Positions 13,001 to 22,295 are shown, numbered from the stretch's first letter. The stretch: DNA of 64,000 nucleotides from Littorina saxatilis (GCF_037325665.1 NC_090246.1:32900286-32964285), one strand, 5' to 3'. Notes: a model not told the origin generated them from the letters alone. Program-made: numbers and translations.

Positions 13001-15138
13001 GATATGGGTGTGAAGCCGATGGCGCGAAGCGTCTAGCTTGCTAGGGGGGTCCGGGGGCATGCCCCCCCGAAAAATTTTGAAAAAAAGGATGCAAAATGGT
13101 GCAATCTGGTGCATTCTGAGGATGATCATTACCAGTTTCAGGCAGCAGATTTTGTCACTGATTAATACCCCAAAAATTGAAACTCAATGTAAAATAAAGA
13201 AATGCATACCTCATTCAATATTTTCATTTTTTGGCTGGGGGGGTCCGGAAGCCCTAGAACCCCCCCCCCCCCCTCGTTGTGGGGGTCAGGGGGCGAAGCC
13301 CCCTGAAGCTGATGGGTAGGTCATATTATGAGATAGGAAAATGGTCGCTCCTTGCATGAAACGGCATAGAATAAGCAATAATAAAAAATAAAAAAATAAG
13401 TAAGGTACATGTTTAGGCTAGGGGGGGTTGCGCAACCCCCATAACCCCCCCGGTAGTCCGGCCCTGTATATGATCCATGGTATCGCGTGGTATTTTGTCT
13501 CGATGGGGTGAATGGATATATAATGAAGTCACTCTCGGCAGAGCCTCGAGTGACGTCATCATATTCATTGACCCAGTCTCGACAAAATACCACGCGATAA
13601 TAGATGGACGGAGCTGTAACTTATACATATAAATGACATGATGTGTTTTATACGATCGGGCCGTACAATAGCATGCCTGACCAGTTCACGTGCAATGTTC
13701 CCAAAGATTGCACTGGGGGTGTGCGTCCTCTTTGTGAGGGATCGTTGTAACATTTACATTTGGCACGTTACCCTACTATGTAGGGCTTAAAAAATAGTCA
13801 ATAGACTCATTAAATTGTTCCTCTCCACGGAAATCTTTAGTAAAAGGCGAAAGATTTTCTCGTGAATTGAAGAGAAACCAGAGTACGGAGTATGGGTCAA
13901 AATTTCATCCGACCCAGAAGATAATGTTAGAATACAAGCCTGTCATCGTTTGCGTTTCCACGATAATAAATGTTTCATATGAAATGGTGAGATTGTTTTG
14001 AATTTTTTTCATTGCAAAGACATCAAATGAGCATTTATACATTGTCGTAAAAAGCGGTTACAATTGCAAAAATCAAGAATTGCTGCGGTCACAAAAAATT
14101 ATAATTATTCGAACCCAAATATTCAAGAGAAAGCACCCTGATTATTGAGCCGCTGAAACGACTTACCTCCCTTTTGACGGTACTGTACTCTTATCACAAG
14201 AATTGCACTGAACTGAGTTTACAAAACAGTACAGGACTTTAAACATACCAAATATTCGCCTGTTGGCTCATTTGGGATTATTACATGTCCTCGACATGTC
14301 TGTTATCGTTTGCTAACAGTCAGCATATTAGAAATAACTAAAAGAAAGGTGAAGTGCAGTAACACATGCACATCAGTATAATCATTATATGCGCATTATA
14401 ATCATTCACCTGCGCAGGTAGACTGGTAGAGTGATCAGTACTGAGAATTCGATCAAACTGGCAGAAAAACACCTTTTTCTTTGAACAACTGAGGAATGGT
14501 GGAATAAATAGGTTACACGCCTCATCTTAGAGGATATTAAACTTGAAGTAATGATCGAAGTCCGACCATCTCCATTTTTCATGATCCGCTAACTTCGACC
14601 ATTGTTTTCAAAATCCAATGTAACCTCCTACTTCTCTTGAAGAGACGTACTGGCCGCTAAAGTAGATCCAGCATAAAATATGTCATGAATCAAAAGGTAC
14701 GAGCCCGAAAACAATTAAATATCGGGAGCGTGGATCACTTTCTTGCTGGAACATGCGCTGCAATGCAACTTTTGTCAGTTCCATCTTTTCCGCCCACCCC
14801 AGCCCTATCACTGAGCCTCATGAAATTCTCAGTATCATGTTTTCCTCTTCCTGAGTTGCAGTGCGTCTTATTTTCTCCTTTTCCGACTACCATTATGTTG
14901 TTCTTTCTTGATTGTTCTGTGTTTCCTTCCTATTCTTTGTACGTTCCTTCTTTCTAAACCGACAACACTGAAATCCTGGTAAAAGCATTATCTACTGATC
15001 ACTAGAACTATCATAAACTGAAGAGCAAAAAGACGAAACTAATACGATAATGATATGTTTGACGACGACGCCGACGACGAGGACCGTGCCGAGAACGACG
15101 ACGACGTAGACGTCGATGCGGAAGATGCTACTTCTGGA

Positions 15139-15185
<47 letters not shown>

Positions 15186-15275
15186 CGATGATGATGATTT
15201 ACAATCGAAAATGCCAATAAATAAATTTTGCTTACCTTGAAAAAAGAGGAGACAGGCCCCGACAAAAAAGAACAT
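3309..15275 (-). CDS. SEA-domain secreted or membrane glycoprotein, 5' part of gene (5 exons, 223 codons)
   Basis: Five minus-strand exons join in phase: 15275-15236, 5947-5734, 5307-5145, 4366-4299 and 3493-3309. Together they give 670 coding nt, ending one base into a codon. The protein starts with a hydrophobic signal peptide (MFFFVGACLLFFQVGGSVA). A region of about 70 residues follows, then an RVRR furin-type site (about residues 90-93) and a SEA domain from about residue 104. The SEA domain carries GSVNV at 164-168, matching the G-S-V-x-V autoproteolysis motif of the family. Seven N-glycosylation sequons are visible. SEA domains sit in mucin-like and cell-surface proteins, where self-cleavage leaves a non-covalent heterodimer. 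The rest of the protein (transmembrane or other domains) lies beyond the left edge, or its exons are displaced by the 1-3147 repeat. Exon joining is inferred from splice signals and phase. The SEA call is strong; the specific family is unknown. Confidence 0.75.
3895..4250. repeat. Minisatellite of about 66-bp units, about 4.5 copies
   Basis: The phrase CTCTCTGTCAATGTTCATTTAG recurs with its CTGTCA core at 3962, 4028, 4099, 4165 and 4231, giving unit lengths of 66, 71, 66 and 66. The plus-strand open frame across it is a by-product of the repeat. It lies in the intron between SEA exons 4 and 5. Confidence 0.8.
4299..4366 (-). CDS. SEA gene coding exon 4: middle of the SEA domain
   Basis: This 68-nt exon is too short to stand out as an open frame. 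The acceptor is TCTTTGCAG and the donor CTTCAG|GTGAGC. It reads LDQVFGTAWLSPFYTGAAVE then SF, which fits the segment before the SEA cleavage site. It starts in phase 0 and ends with AG, completing a serine codon with the T that opens exon 5. The polypyrimidine tract of the acceptor lies inside the tandem repeat that begins at 4371. Confidence 0.75.
4371..4800. repeat. Tandem repeat of about 40-60-bp units, about 8 copies
   Basis: ATATCAACGCAATGAAAAGTTAT recurs with copies near 4375, 4432, 4485, 4538, 4598, 4640, 4699 and 4752, separated by A-rich spacers and ACACTTTCAAC. The first unit supplies the pyrimidine tract of the SEA exon 4 acceptor on the minus strand. Confidence 0.8.
5145..5307 (-). 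CDS. SEA gene coding exon 3: furin-like site and start of the SEA domain
   Basis: 163 nt, with acceptor CCCAATTCAG and donor GATATG|GTCAGT. It encodes PANTRVRRSANQNEEEN... then FRGYMKIVEGLEW...NTTPFYQQLEVHIIDM, which is the typical first strand and helix of a SEA domain. RVRR before a serine is a candidate proprotein-convertase site. One sequon (NTT) is present. The exon ends in phase 0. Confidence 0.75.
5308..5733. other. Intron between SEA exons 2 and 3, no other feature
   Basis: AT-rich sequence with A- and T-runs near 5320-5380. I see no gene or repeat of note. 4801-5144, between exons 3 and 4, is likewise featureless apart from a short (GTT)n near 5000. Confidence 0.5.
5734..5947 (-). 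CDS. SEA gene coding exon 2: N-terminal extracellular region
   Basis: This 214-nt exon lies between an acceptor (TGCCAG, AG at 5949-5948) and a donor (GAGAG|GTGGGT). It is read as GGSVAEPLRHQITQRNATGI..., ending ...SSRIRE. It contains one N-glycosylation sequon (NAT). It begins with two bases and ends with two bases of split codons, which fits both neighbours. I recognise no domain in this part. Confidence 0.65.
5948..6354. other. Start of the 9.3-kb first intron of the SEA gene, unremarkable
   Basis: AT-rich sequence with T-runs near 6050 and 6120. No gene or repeat is recognised before the element at 6355. Confidence 0.5.
6355..7093 (+). mobile_element. Non-autonomous DNA element, family M1 copy 1 (diverged)
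   Basis: It begins with the small palindrome TTTAGTCAAGTTTTGACTTAA and ends with TTGACTAAATGTAGTAATATC...ACGCGACT. The same layout appears at 57006-57881 and, inverted, at 62610-63444. It contains a (GT)n tract (6426-6472) and the shared GATATCCCCAGA, GTCTTCGACGAAG and CCAAAAACATATAGATATG blocks. The ends share TTTAGTCAA in inverted orientation, as in a MITE. No coding capacity is seen. Confidence 0.7.
9949..10015. repeat. (GT)n followed by a G-run in array unit 4
   Basis: About 26 GT dinucleotides run directly into a tract of about 15 G. Equivalent but shorter (GT)n-Gn tracts occur at about 7710, 8352-8381, 9068-9118, 11397-11458 and 12299-12348. Separate G-runs occur at 9351-9367 and 11688-11712. 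Confidence 0.85.
10494..10691. mobile_element. Short inverted-repeat element with a 120-bp internal hairpin, copy 1
   Basis: GTTACAGCTCC at 10494-10504 is inverted exactly as GGAGCTGTAAC at 10681-10691. Inside, 10552-10602 (TCGCGTGGTATTTTGTCTCG...) pairs with about 10618-10668 (...CGACAAAATACCACGCGA). A small palindrome, GACCTATATTTTATAGGTC, lies at 10520-10538. It has the form of a foldback or MITE-type element. It sits in an extra block (about 10140-10740) found only in array units 4 and 6. Confidence 0.7.
12829..13621. mobile_element. Second copy of the GTTACAGCTCC hairpin element, split by another insertion
   Basis: The same terminal inverted repeats and internal hairpin (about 13484-13600) as at 10494-10691. 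This copy is interrupted at 12876-13466 by a hAT-like element. The flanking block 12480-12870 is nearly identical to 10140-10540, so units 4 and 6 share a common duplication. Confidence 0.7.
12876..13466. mobile_element. hAT5-like non-autonomous element with TATAT target duplication
   Basis: The ends CAGGGCCGGACTA and TAGTCCGGCCCTG are perfect 13-bp inverted repeats. TATAT flanks both sides (12871-12875 and 13467-13471). The uninterrupted sequence at 10494-10691 shows the pre-insertion state. The interior has GC-rich hairpins, including GGGGGCATGCCCCC near 13054-13067, and a TGGTGCAATCTGGTGCATTCTG block also seen at about 23068-23091. No transposase is encoded. Assignment to the hAT group with 5-bp duplications is inference from termini and duplication length. 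Confidence 0.75.
14251..15057. other. Intron sequence between the tandem array and SEA exon 1
   Basis: No gene or repeat of note is recognised. The open frame at 14685-14957 has no protein likeness. Confidence 0.5.
15058..15199. repeat. (GAC)n/(GAT)n trinucleotide tract
   Basis: Degenerate GAC repeats (15058-15118) are followed by about 20 near-pure GAT units (15139-15199). The tract lies 35 bp downstream of the SEA exon 1 donor. The poly-Asp and poly-Ser frames across it are artefacts of the repeat. Confidence 0.85.
15236..15275 (-). CDS. SEA gene coding exon 1: signal peptide
   Basis: The ATG at 15275-15273 opens a frame of 13 codons plus one base (MFFFVGACLLFFQ), followed by a good donor (CAAG|GTAAGC, GT at 15235-15234). 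Joined to the next exon it becomes a hydrophobic leader with a small-residue cleavage context, SVA before EPL. Linking it to the exon 9.3 kb away rests on matching phase (1+2) and on completing a signal peptide. Confidence 0.6.
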
Positions 15276-16270
15276 GTTCACCGCTCGAGCTCAGCACTCC
15301 CTGTGGAGTAGGGCGCAGACGATGCTCCGTCTATTTGTTCACTCATCAAAACGTTTAGCATTCTGTAGGACGTGAATATTTTATCACCTAGAAAGGTTTC
15401 CATGTTTTTGCATCGAGACGAATGCTAGGAGCGACAGGAAATTGGTCTTTCCGAGGCAAGTTAGTTAATGTGTGTTTTCACCTGCCCCGGCTTCGATTTC
15501 CATCGATATTTGATGGACTCCAAATACGTTTTTCAGTTAGCAAAAGGTGTGTCAGTGCCAGTGGCTCAGTGATACGTAACTACATGTAAGACAAACAGAC
15601 GCGTCCAAAAGATGTTCAGTCGTGTTTTCCTTGTATAACGACAGAGAGCGTAACATTGTTAAACATGTAATATTTCAATAAACACAAGTGAGAATGTAAG
15701 ACAAACGGGCGCGTCCAAAAATGTTGTTATCACTTAATTCTGTTTCTTGTATGTCTAATCATCTCCCTTGTAAAATGGCCGTACAGAACGTGAAATTGTT
15801 CCACTTTCCGTTACCTGTGCACCTGCTTGGCTAGCGCAGATAAGTTTACATATTATGTTTTGCACCTAAAAGGTACATTTAAAGTTTAAAAGGGAAATTC
15901 AGTTTGTTTGTCAATACCAGAAACTTTTGTTCAACTATCCTGAACAGAAACAATACCTCATTTCTCTTCCGCCCGTACACAAAGACAATATACATGTACT
16001 AGTGATGCTTTATGGAAAATTAGCCAAAACAATTAAAACAGCTATATAATCCAATGTTCTTAACGATGTAAAATTGGTCTTTTCTCCCTGTTAGTCGAAG
16101 GTACGGTGTGTGAGTTTGTCTTCCGTCTACGCCCGGCTTTAAGGATTTTTCTTCCCAGTGTTGGTAAAACGTGTCACCTTATCAGTTAACACATGAAGAC
16201 ACCCACCCCCGAAAGATAGAGAGCAGAGAAAACAATTTAACAAGAACACGTCGTGAAAATTGAGAAAACT
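15276..16270. other. Presumed 5' flank of the SEA gene
   Basis: This stretch should hold the promoter and 5' UTR of the minus-strand SEA gene, but no core promoter element can be named with confidence. A short duplication, TGTAAGACAAAC...GCGTCCAAAA, occurs at 15585-15610 and again at 15695-15720. Nothing else is recognised. Confidence 0.4.
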
Positions 16271-16274
16271 CCAA

Positions 16275-16370
16275 TTTCTGTCTCTCTCTCTGTCTCTCTC
16301 TCAGTCTCACTCTCTGTCTCTCTCTCAGTCTCTCTCTCTCTGTCTCTCTCTCAGTCTCTCTCTCCACTCA
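16275..16370. repeat. (CTCTCTGT)n-like microsatellite
   Basis: Imperfect TCTCTCTG/TCTCTCAG repeats. The Arg/Glu-rich frame on the minus strand and the Leu/Ser-rich frame on the plus strand are artefacts. Confidence 0.85.
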
Positions 16371-16604
16371 GTCTCCCCGCATCCACCCTCTTCCCTCGTA
16401 ACTTAAGTAATATTCGAGAACGCGATATTCCACTCAGGAATACTGCCACTTAATTAGTTGGGTTATTACCTGTTCCATTCTGTGGCAATCACAGCAACCA
16501 GTGTTGCTTCCTGTAAGTCAGTCTGACCGAATTGACACCCAAAGGTGATACTCTGCCGCCATAGCTCTGTAGCAATGTAGGCTAAGCTTGCGCCTTTGGA
16601 TTGA

Positions 16605-16660
16605 TTGATAGATGGATGGATGGATGGATGGATAGATATATTGATTGGTTTTGATTGATT
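16605..16660. repeat. (GATG)n/(TTGAT)n microsatellite
   Basis: GATGGATGGATGGATG flanked by GATT and GATA variants. 16661-17053 beyond it holds no recognised feature. Confidence 0.8.
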
Positions 16661-17059
16661 TGTTGGTTATGTGAGTCAGTGATTTATTCACTCGTTCATT
16701 TATGTTTTCAGGTGCGAATCCTGTTTTTTGTCAGTTTCAAAGAATTCAATTAACTCTTCTGTGTATGTCTCTGACTCCATCTGGTTTAACTGTCGTTTGC
16801 TTTAAACGTCAGTATTCGATCCATTTGTTTAAAAAAACATTAAAATATATTTTAAAAAAATGGTTAAACAGTCCGGCCATGAACGGGCCTTTTCTTTCTT
16901 ATGAGAATATTTGTATGCACATGTATAATAAGTATTTCTGTTTTTATTCATGTATCATATTTGGCCGAGTCTTCAGTGCGTTATAGTTGCCTGTAGTTTT
17001 CCGAACAGCCGTGTTACATTACAGTCTTGTACTTACTGACAGTTTACACTATACAAAAG

Positions 17060-18017
17060 CAGGGGCGGATCCAGGGGGGGTTTCTGGACCCCGCCTAAAA
17101 AAACAAGAAAAACAAGAGAGAAACACACACACACAAATTTTTAAATAAAGAAAAACTGAGCCGGTGTAACACGAAAATTTTACTCCACGAAAAATTTACT
17201 CCGGAGTAAGTATTTCGTACGAAATTCTTACTCCGAGTACACTTTTCGTACGAGAAAAGAACTCCCCAAGGCACGAAAAAATTACTCCCTCCACGAAAGT
17301 TTTACTCCCCATTTTTTTACCTCCAGTAAAAAATCTCGTAGGCAAAAATGGGATGCGGGCGAAGGGATAATGCCAATAAGTGATCTCGCGCACACGAATG
17401 TCGCGCTACCCTCCTTCCACCCCTTCCACCACCAAGACTAACAGGGGACAAGGGAGTAAAAATTTCGTACACCTGGCATGGGAAGTTGAATAGCTTGTGT
17501 TTGGGTGAAGTAATTTATTCGTTATTTATTCGTCATGGGAGTAACATTTTTGTACAAAATGTTTACTCGGAACTCACCTGTCTTGGGGAGTAATTTTCTC
17601 GTGAAATGGGGGAGTGCTTTTTTCGTAAAGGGAGTAACTTTTTCGTACGAAATGTTTACTCCGGAGTAAAAATCTCGTGGGAGTAATTTTCTCGTGTTAC
17701 ACCGGCCTTTGTTTTCTAAGTGACGGTTTAGGAAAGCAGTTGTGTAATTTGTTGGCTCAGGTTGCACCAGATCGGTCATTTATCCTTGTTTTGATCCAAA
17801 TTCGTCTTCTTTAATTCAATTTTTGGAAGGTGCTTTTGGGGAAGTTTCTTGGCTCAGATTGCTTCATTTTCCTTGTTTTTCCAGGGGGGGGTGGGCATGC
17901 TCCCCTAGGAGGTTCGAACGCTTCGCGCCATCAACTAAACGCTTCGCGTCGTCAAATTGTCCCAAAAATAAATTTGGAAACCCCCCCCCCCTTTAAAAAT
18001 GATGTGATCTGCCCCTG
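17060..18017. mobile_element. hAT-like element with CAAAAG target duplication, carrying a nested insertion
   Basis: The termini CAGGGGCGGATC and GATCTGCCCCTG are inverted with one mismatch. CAAAAG flanks both ends (17054-17059 and 18018-18023). The interior near 17884-17950 has the GC-rich GGGCATGCTCCCC palindrome and CGCTTCGCG motifs shared in style with 12876-13466. An unrelated element occupies 17161-17705. No transposase frame is seen. Confidence 0.75.
17161..17705. mobile_element. Nested inverted-repeat element with CCGGTGTAACACG ends
   Basis: CCGGTGTAACACGAAAATTTTACTC at the left is inverted as GGAGTAATTTTCTCGTGTTACACCGG at the right. The interior is made of alternating TACTCC, GGAGTA and TTTCGTACGAAA palindromic words. 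This suggests growth by repeated short inversions or a self-pairing transcript. It lies inside 17060-18017. No clear target duplication or coding frame is seen. Confidence 0.7.
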
Positions 18018-18023
18018 CAAAAG

Positions 18024-18769
18024 CAATTATAAGGAGGCAATGGTGTCAGTCCAATGCTCCTTTCGTGCTTCGACTCAGTGACAACTAGTCACACTGGGAT
18101 CTACCACAGTGAAGACAAACTGTTCCTTACAATACATGCATTAATAACGAATTAAACGTAATTAAAGGTACCATTCTTCTTGTGTAACTAGTGATCATGT
18201 TCTACAACATCACAGATCTGCATAGGCTTTTGCCCCAAGGGCATCCTCAGGCCACTCAGTTCCACTTGGACGCATGCCAAAAATCAGCACCCTATATATA
18301 AGCTTCCTGTGCTGTGTAGTTGGGAAATGGAATCAATTTGGTGCTGAATTAATTTACAGAATGACATTGGTGTCTCTTAGTCTTACAAAAATATTCAGCA
18401 ACAAAATCCAAACTCTGCACAGAAAGCAGCCAGACTGTAGATTGCTTGTATGTGTTCAAGTGGAAGCTGGTGCCGCCCATCCCCTGTAGAAGCCCGGGCA
18501 CAACATTGGTCATGGACGGTTGTTGCACAATCGTTCACGCGGGAAGGGAAGTACATGTACCCCAGTTTAACTTTAAGCCGTGCAAAATTAATTGTTTAAA
18601 TATGAAATTGTTAAGCTCACGTAGGCTCAAGGGTCTAGGGTGGGGACATGGGCGTGAACATGTATTGGCTGACTCAGTACCAAAACTCATAAAACGCCGC
18701 TGCGGCGGCGAATCGGTGGCGCCCCCCCCCCCCCCCCCCCCACAACCCCTTTGTGTGTGTGATTGTGAG

Positions 18770-18808
<39 letters not shown>

Positions 18809-19577
18809 GTGTGTGTGTGTCATGCCGCCTTGCTTAGGTGTGTTGTTTGGTTGAGCATTCTTAATTCAAGGTGTGGTAAACACGCTTTCACATGTATGAA
18901 CTCTTTAACCCGATTAAGTACACTCCATGAACCTCATTAACTGAGGTTTAAACGGCATTGGCTATAACGAGATGCAACTGCCTGTAGAGGGGTTTTTTCA
19001 GCAGCAAAAACCTCACTCTCTTTTCTTGGGTTTGAGCGTTGTTGTTTCAAATTCAACAAAACTACCTGTAATTAAGTAGGGAATGACACTTAATTACACA
19101 CTCACTCACTCAAGCCATTGCCTTAATCTACCAATCGTCCAGCCAAAAGCACACAAACTAATCATACACAGAGATGCAGTAACTGACAAAATGATATGAT
19201 TATTTACTGAAAAGTTATACTAAAATACATTTCATGCTTTCAATAAATGCATCTAGGCAACCACATGACATGAGAATTCATTCGTGGATTTATATTTTTA
19301 ATCATACATGTATACTTGTTAGTAAGAGTGCCTTGATGAGCGTACTTTGATCATCTTTTTTTTTAATTAGGATGAAAGTCGCATGTTATTCTCCCAGGTG
19401 CCAGGAGATTGGCTCTCCATTCTTGTCACACATTTTGTATGCATTTAGAGCCATTACGTCCCTTTGTTTCTCAGATAAATACTTACAAAAATTGTATCTG
19501 GTTCTGTTCATATTTATATCCTCACAAAAAGAACATGTACAGCTGTATTGATCGGCAGAGTATTCTATTCTTTCACA
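18024..19577. other. Gene-poor intergenic DNA with simple repeats
   Basis: A C-run (18722-18741) is followed by (GT)n at about 18755-18820. Nothing else is recognised. The open frame at 18446-18940 runs through these simple repeats and has no protein likeness. Confidence 0.55.
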
Positions 19578-19579
19578 TA

Positions 19580-20193
19580 CCGTACTTTTCGGACTATAAG
19601 GCGCTGCCGTGTATAGGGCGCACCCCCTACTTTTAAAAAAAAAAATGAAAAAAGCCTAGAATAAGGCGATGCCATGGATAAGGCGATGGTGTCGTGCATA
19701 AGGCGATGGCATGAAAGAAAAAAATGAAGAAAAACATCGTACATAGAAAAAAAACAAAAAACATCAATGATCAAACATGGCGACCGCTCAAAATCGGCAG
19801 GAAACACTGTTTCAAACAGAAAGTCCAGTCGTATCGCAAGATCGATGGCTTTAATCTTGAAGGCAGCATCGTATGAAGCTCTCTTCGTTTTCGGCATCTT
19901 GACAGTGACAAAGTCGAAGTGCAAGTTGAAGCGGTACCCAGTTGAAGTGTCAAGAGACCGACTGTCGACTGTCGTGTTTCAACGCAACTAGTGTTCAGGT
20001 AATTTTTTCGGCGATCAACATTGCTTGAATTGTGTTCACTTAAATGGTTGTTAGTTGCTCATTGATTTCAAGTTCACAGTGCTCGTGAAACCTATTTTAT
20101 CCGAGAATAAGGCGACGTCGTGTATAAGGCGACCCCACGATTTTAAGTAAAAAAAAAAAAAAAAAGTATCGCCTTATAGTCCGAAAAGTACGG
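19580..20193 (-). mobile_element. Deleted pogo/Tigger-type transposon
   Basis: The termini CCGTACTTTTCGGACTATAAG and CTTATAGTCCGAAAAGTACGG are near-perfect inverted repeats of about 24 bp. TA flanks both sides (19578-19579 and 20194-20195). On the minus strand, 19895 to about 19830 reads MPKTKRASYDAAFKIKAIDL, the start of the DNA-binding domain of pogo/CENP-B-like transposases. The frame then runs into unrelated sequence. Most of the transposase is missing, so this is an internal deletion derivative. AAGGCGA-type words are repeated near both ends. The element lies downstream of the 21810-27186 gene. Confidence 0.8.
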
Positions 20194-20195
20194 TA

Positions 20196-20941
20196 CATGT
20201 ATACATAATTACACCATGGATACATTTTGAATGCACACAACACACAACAAGAATCCAAATAAAAAATATACAGACTGTAAACAAAATGAGCACATGGACA
20301 CAACATTTAAACAAAAATGTACAAAGGAAGATTATTCACTCAAAGAACAGGAGCAGCAACAATATACGTGTATATGGCTTTCACATGTGCCATCTTTCTG
20401 ACATAATTTTGAGTGTAGGTTACTAGTTCTCTCACGTGCTGTTGCCAAGTTAAGGCTTGTAATTCTTTGTTTCTGGTTCCGCGACTGACCCTATCTTTTC
20501 CTCTCAATCCCGAGAACTTCTTAAAAAACATTAAAAAGGACAAAACTCGATTTAGCAGACTTTACAAGAAAAGCTGCCCTTCTCCGACATCGCACAAGTT
20601 CCGGCCATTAAAGAGCCACATGAGCCTCGGTAAAAAGAAAAGAAGAAAGACAATAATCCTTAGAAAAAAAAATATTCAAACAAACGTTGCTGACCTACCA
20701 ACCTTCTTTCTTTTGGCCTTGTCATCGGAAATAACTTCTCTTTTTTTTGCTTAACCATTTGGTGTGAGGATAGCAATCTTTGTTGAAGGACATCAAATAA
20801 CACTATTTCCAATAACATACAATGGCTTGTTTACTGTTTCCACGCCCTACCCTCCCAAGTGATCACGCTCGCAAACCGGTATTACTCGAAAGGTAGGATT
20901 TTAAGCAGATCCCCATGAAACTGGTTATGTGGTCAAGGTAA
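20196..20941. other. Gene-free DNA, possibly 3' flank of the mitochondrial-type gene
   Basis: AT-rich with a few A-runs. No element or exon is recognised. Small frames on both strands have no likeness to known proteins. Confidence 0.4.
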
Positions 20942-20956
20942 CCCATCGAACGAAGT

Positions 20957-21296
20957 TTGTTTGTTCGTTCATGGGCTGAAACTCCCACGGCTTTTACGTG
21001 TATGACCGTTTTTACCCCGCCATTTAGGCAGCCATACGCCGCTTTCGGAGGAAGCATGCTGGGTATTTTCGTGTTTCTATAACCCACCGAACTCTGATAT
21101 GGATTACAGGATCTTTTTCGTGCGCACTTGGTCTTGTGCTTGCGTGTACACACGGGGGTGTTCGGACACAGAGGAGAGTCTGCACACAAAGTTGACTCTG
21201 AGAAATAAATCTCTCGCCGAACGTGGGGATGAACTCACGCTGACAGCGGCCAACTGGATACAAATCCAGCGCGCTACCGACTGAGCTACATCCCCG
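20957..21296 (-). mobile_element. Full-length tRNA-derived SINE with 15-bp target duplications
   Basis: Read on the minus strand it begins GGGGATGTAGCTCAGTCGGT (box A) and continues through a tRNA-like head with a long variable arm. A body follows, including GGCGGGGTAAAAACGGTCAT, then an AACAAAC-rich tail. CCCATCGAACGAAGT flanks both ends (20942-20956 and 21297-21311). The head resembles a type II (Leu/Ser-like) tRNA. Its body is shared with 28937-29056 and 60085-60213, and the first part of the body with 55551-55855. Perfect duplications indicate a fairly recent insertion. Confidence 0.88.
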
Positions 21297-21809
21297 CCCA
21301 TCGAACGAAGTAATATTGCAATACATTTTCTTGATGGGGACACATTGTCAAATGAAAGAACAAATTTTCAGAACCCTGTAGCCAAGCCAGGACTATTTGA
21401 CAAGCTTCACTCAAACAGTCAGGAAAAGCATCCCACCCCATCTCATCTCATTGCTACACAGTAACCTGTGGCATTAATGCACTTCAAAATATCATTTTCC
21501 ATGTCCATATTTCTGAACGTATAAATTGCAAAACAAATGCAAAGAGCAGTACATGATTTAATAACATTTATCACACAAGGAAATGCCTTCAGTGACTCTA
21601 CATTAACTGATTAAGTGACTAACCCTTGATGGCTGCTACACCTTGGAAAACAATCACAACATGATTTAACGTCACTATCCTTCTGTGGCAAGACATGATG
21701 TGCAGTGGACATGCTTCTTGAGCCTAAACGCTTAGAAGCTACTTGCAGAGGAGTACCTAAATGTCATCAAAATCAACCCTGCACCTGAGTGCAAAGTCAC
21801 AAATCTCAT

Positions 21810-22007
21810 CTAATCTAAAAGATCCTTGATGGCCTGCTCTTGAGCTCTCAGTTCCTCCATGCGAAGTCCAATGGATCGAACGACATCATTCCTCTGATCT
21901 TCATCCAAGTCAGCAAGGAGAGCTTCATATGTTGTTAGTGTCTCTGAAACAGCTTCCTGTGCCTCTTGCATGTCCTCAGAGAAGTAGGTAGAACCAAGGC
22001 TTTCCCG
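21810..22007 (-). CDS. Mitochondrial-type gene exon 2 (terminal)
   Basis: This reads RESLGSTYFSEDMQEAQEAV... to ...AIKDLLD, then TAG (21812-21810). The acceptor has a good pyrimidine tract. The exon starts without an ATG. The 3' UTR runs left; TTTAAT at 21558-21563 (ATTAAA on the coding strand) is a weak candidate poly(A) signal. 21312-21809 otherwise shows no feature. Confidence 0.75.
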   Translation of the reverse strand, partial: RESLGSTYFSEDMQEAQEAVSETLTTYEALLADLDEDQRNDVVRSIGLRMEELRAQEQAIKDLLD

Positions 22008-22223
22008 CTGAAATGCAACAAAAGGACAAAATAAAAACAGATGCAGGATATGGTGTTTGAAGAGGGTTACAATACTTCAAAGAGGCAAATGAAAAGCAGG
22101 AGGGAGGGGCGGGGGGGGGGGGGGGGGAGGGGGGGGGAGGGGGGGAAAGAGAGAGAAAGAGATCAAATTAAATGTTATTTTACAAGGGGTGTATGTGTGT
22201 GTGAGTGAGATAGATAGATAGAT

Positions 22224-22295
<72 letters not shown>

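Larger units (their letters stand above)
7130..14250. repeat. Complex tandem array of seven units within SEA intron 1
   Basis: The phrase GTAGGGCTTGAAAAATAGTC...TTGTTCCTCTCCACGG recurs near 7254, 7897, 8552, 9426, 10854, 11774 and 13783. Most units also share a GGGTCAAAATTTCACCCGACCC block, a (GT)n-G-run tract and the phrase GAATTGCACTGAACTGA. Spacings are about 643, 655, 874, 1428, 920 and 2010 bp; the differences come from insertions. Units 1 and 2 are almost identical over several hundred bases, so that duplication is recent. Open frames of 60-90 codons repeat from unit to unit but show no protein likeness. Confidence 0.85.

Noticed and set aside
15039-15281. Poly-Ser (minus) and poly-Asp (plus) proteins
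   Set aside because: Both come from the (GAC)n/(GAT)n tract. Only the first 40 nt on the minus strand (15275-15236) is supported as an exon.
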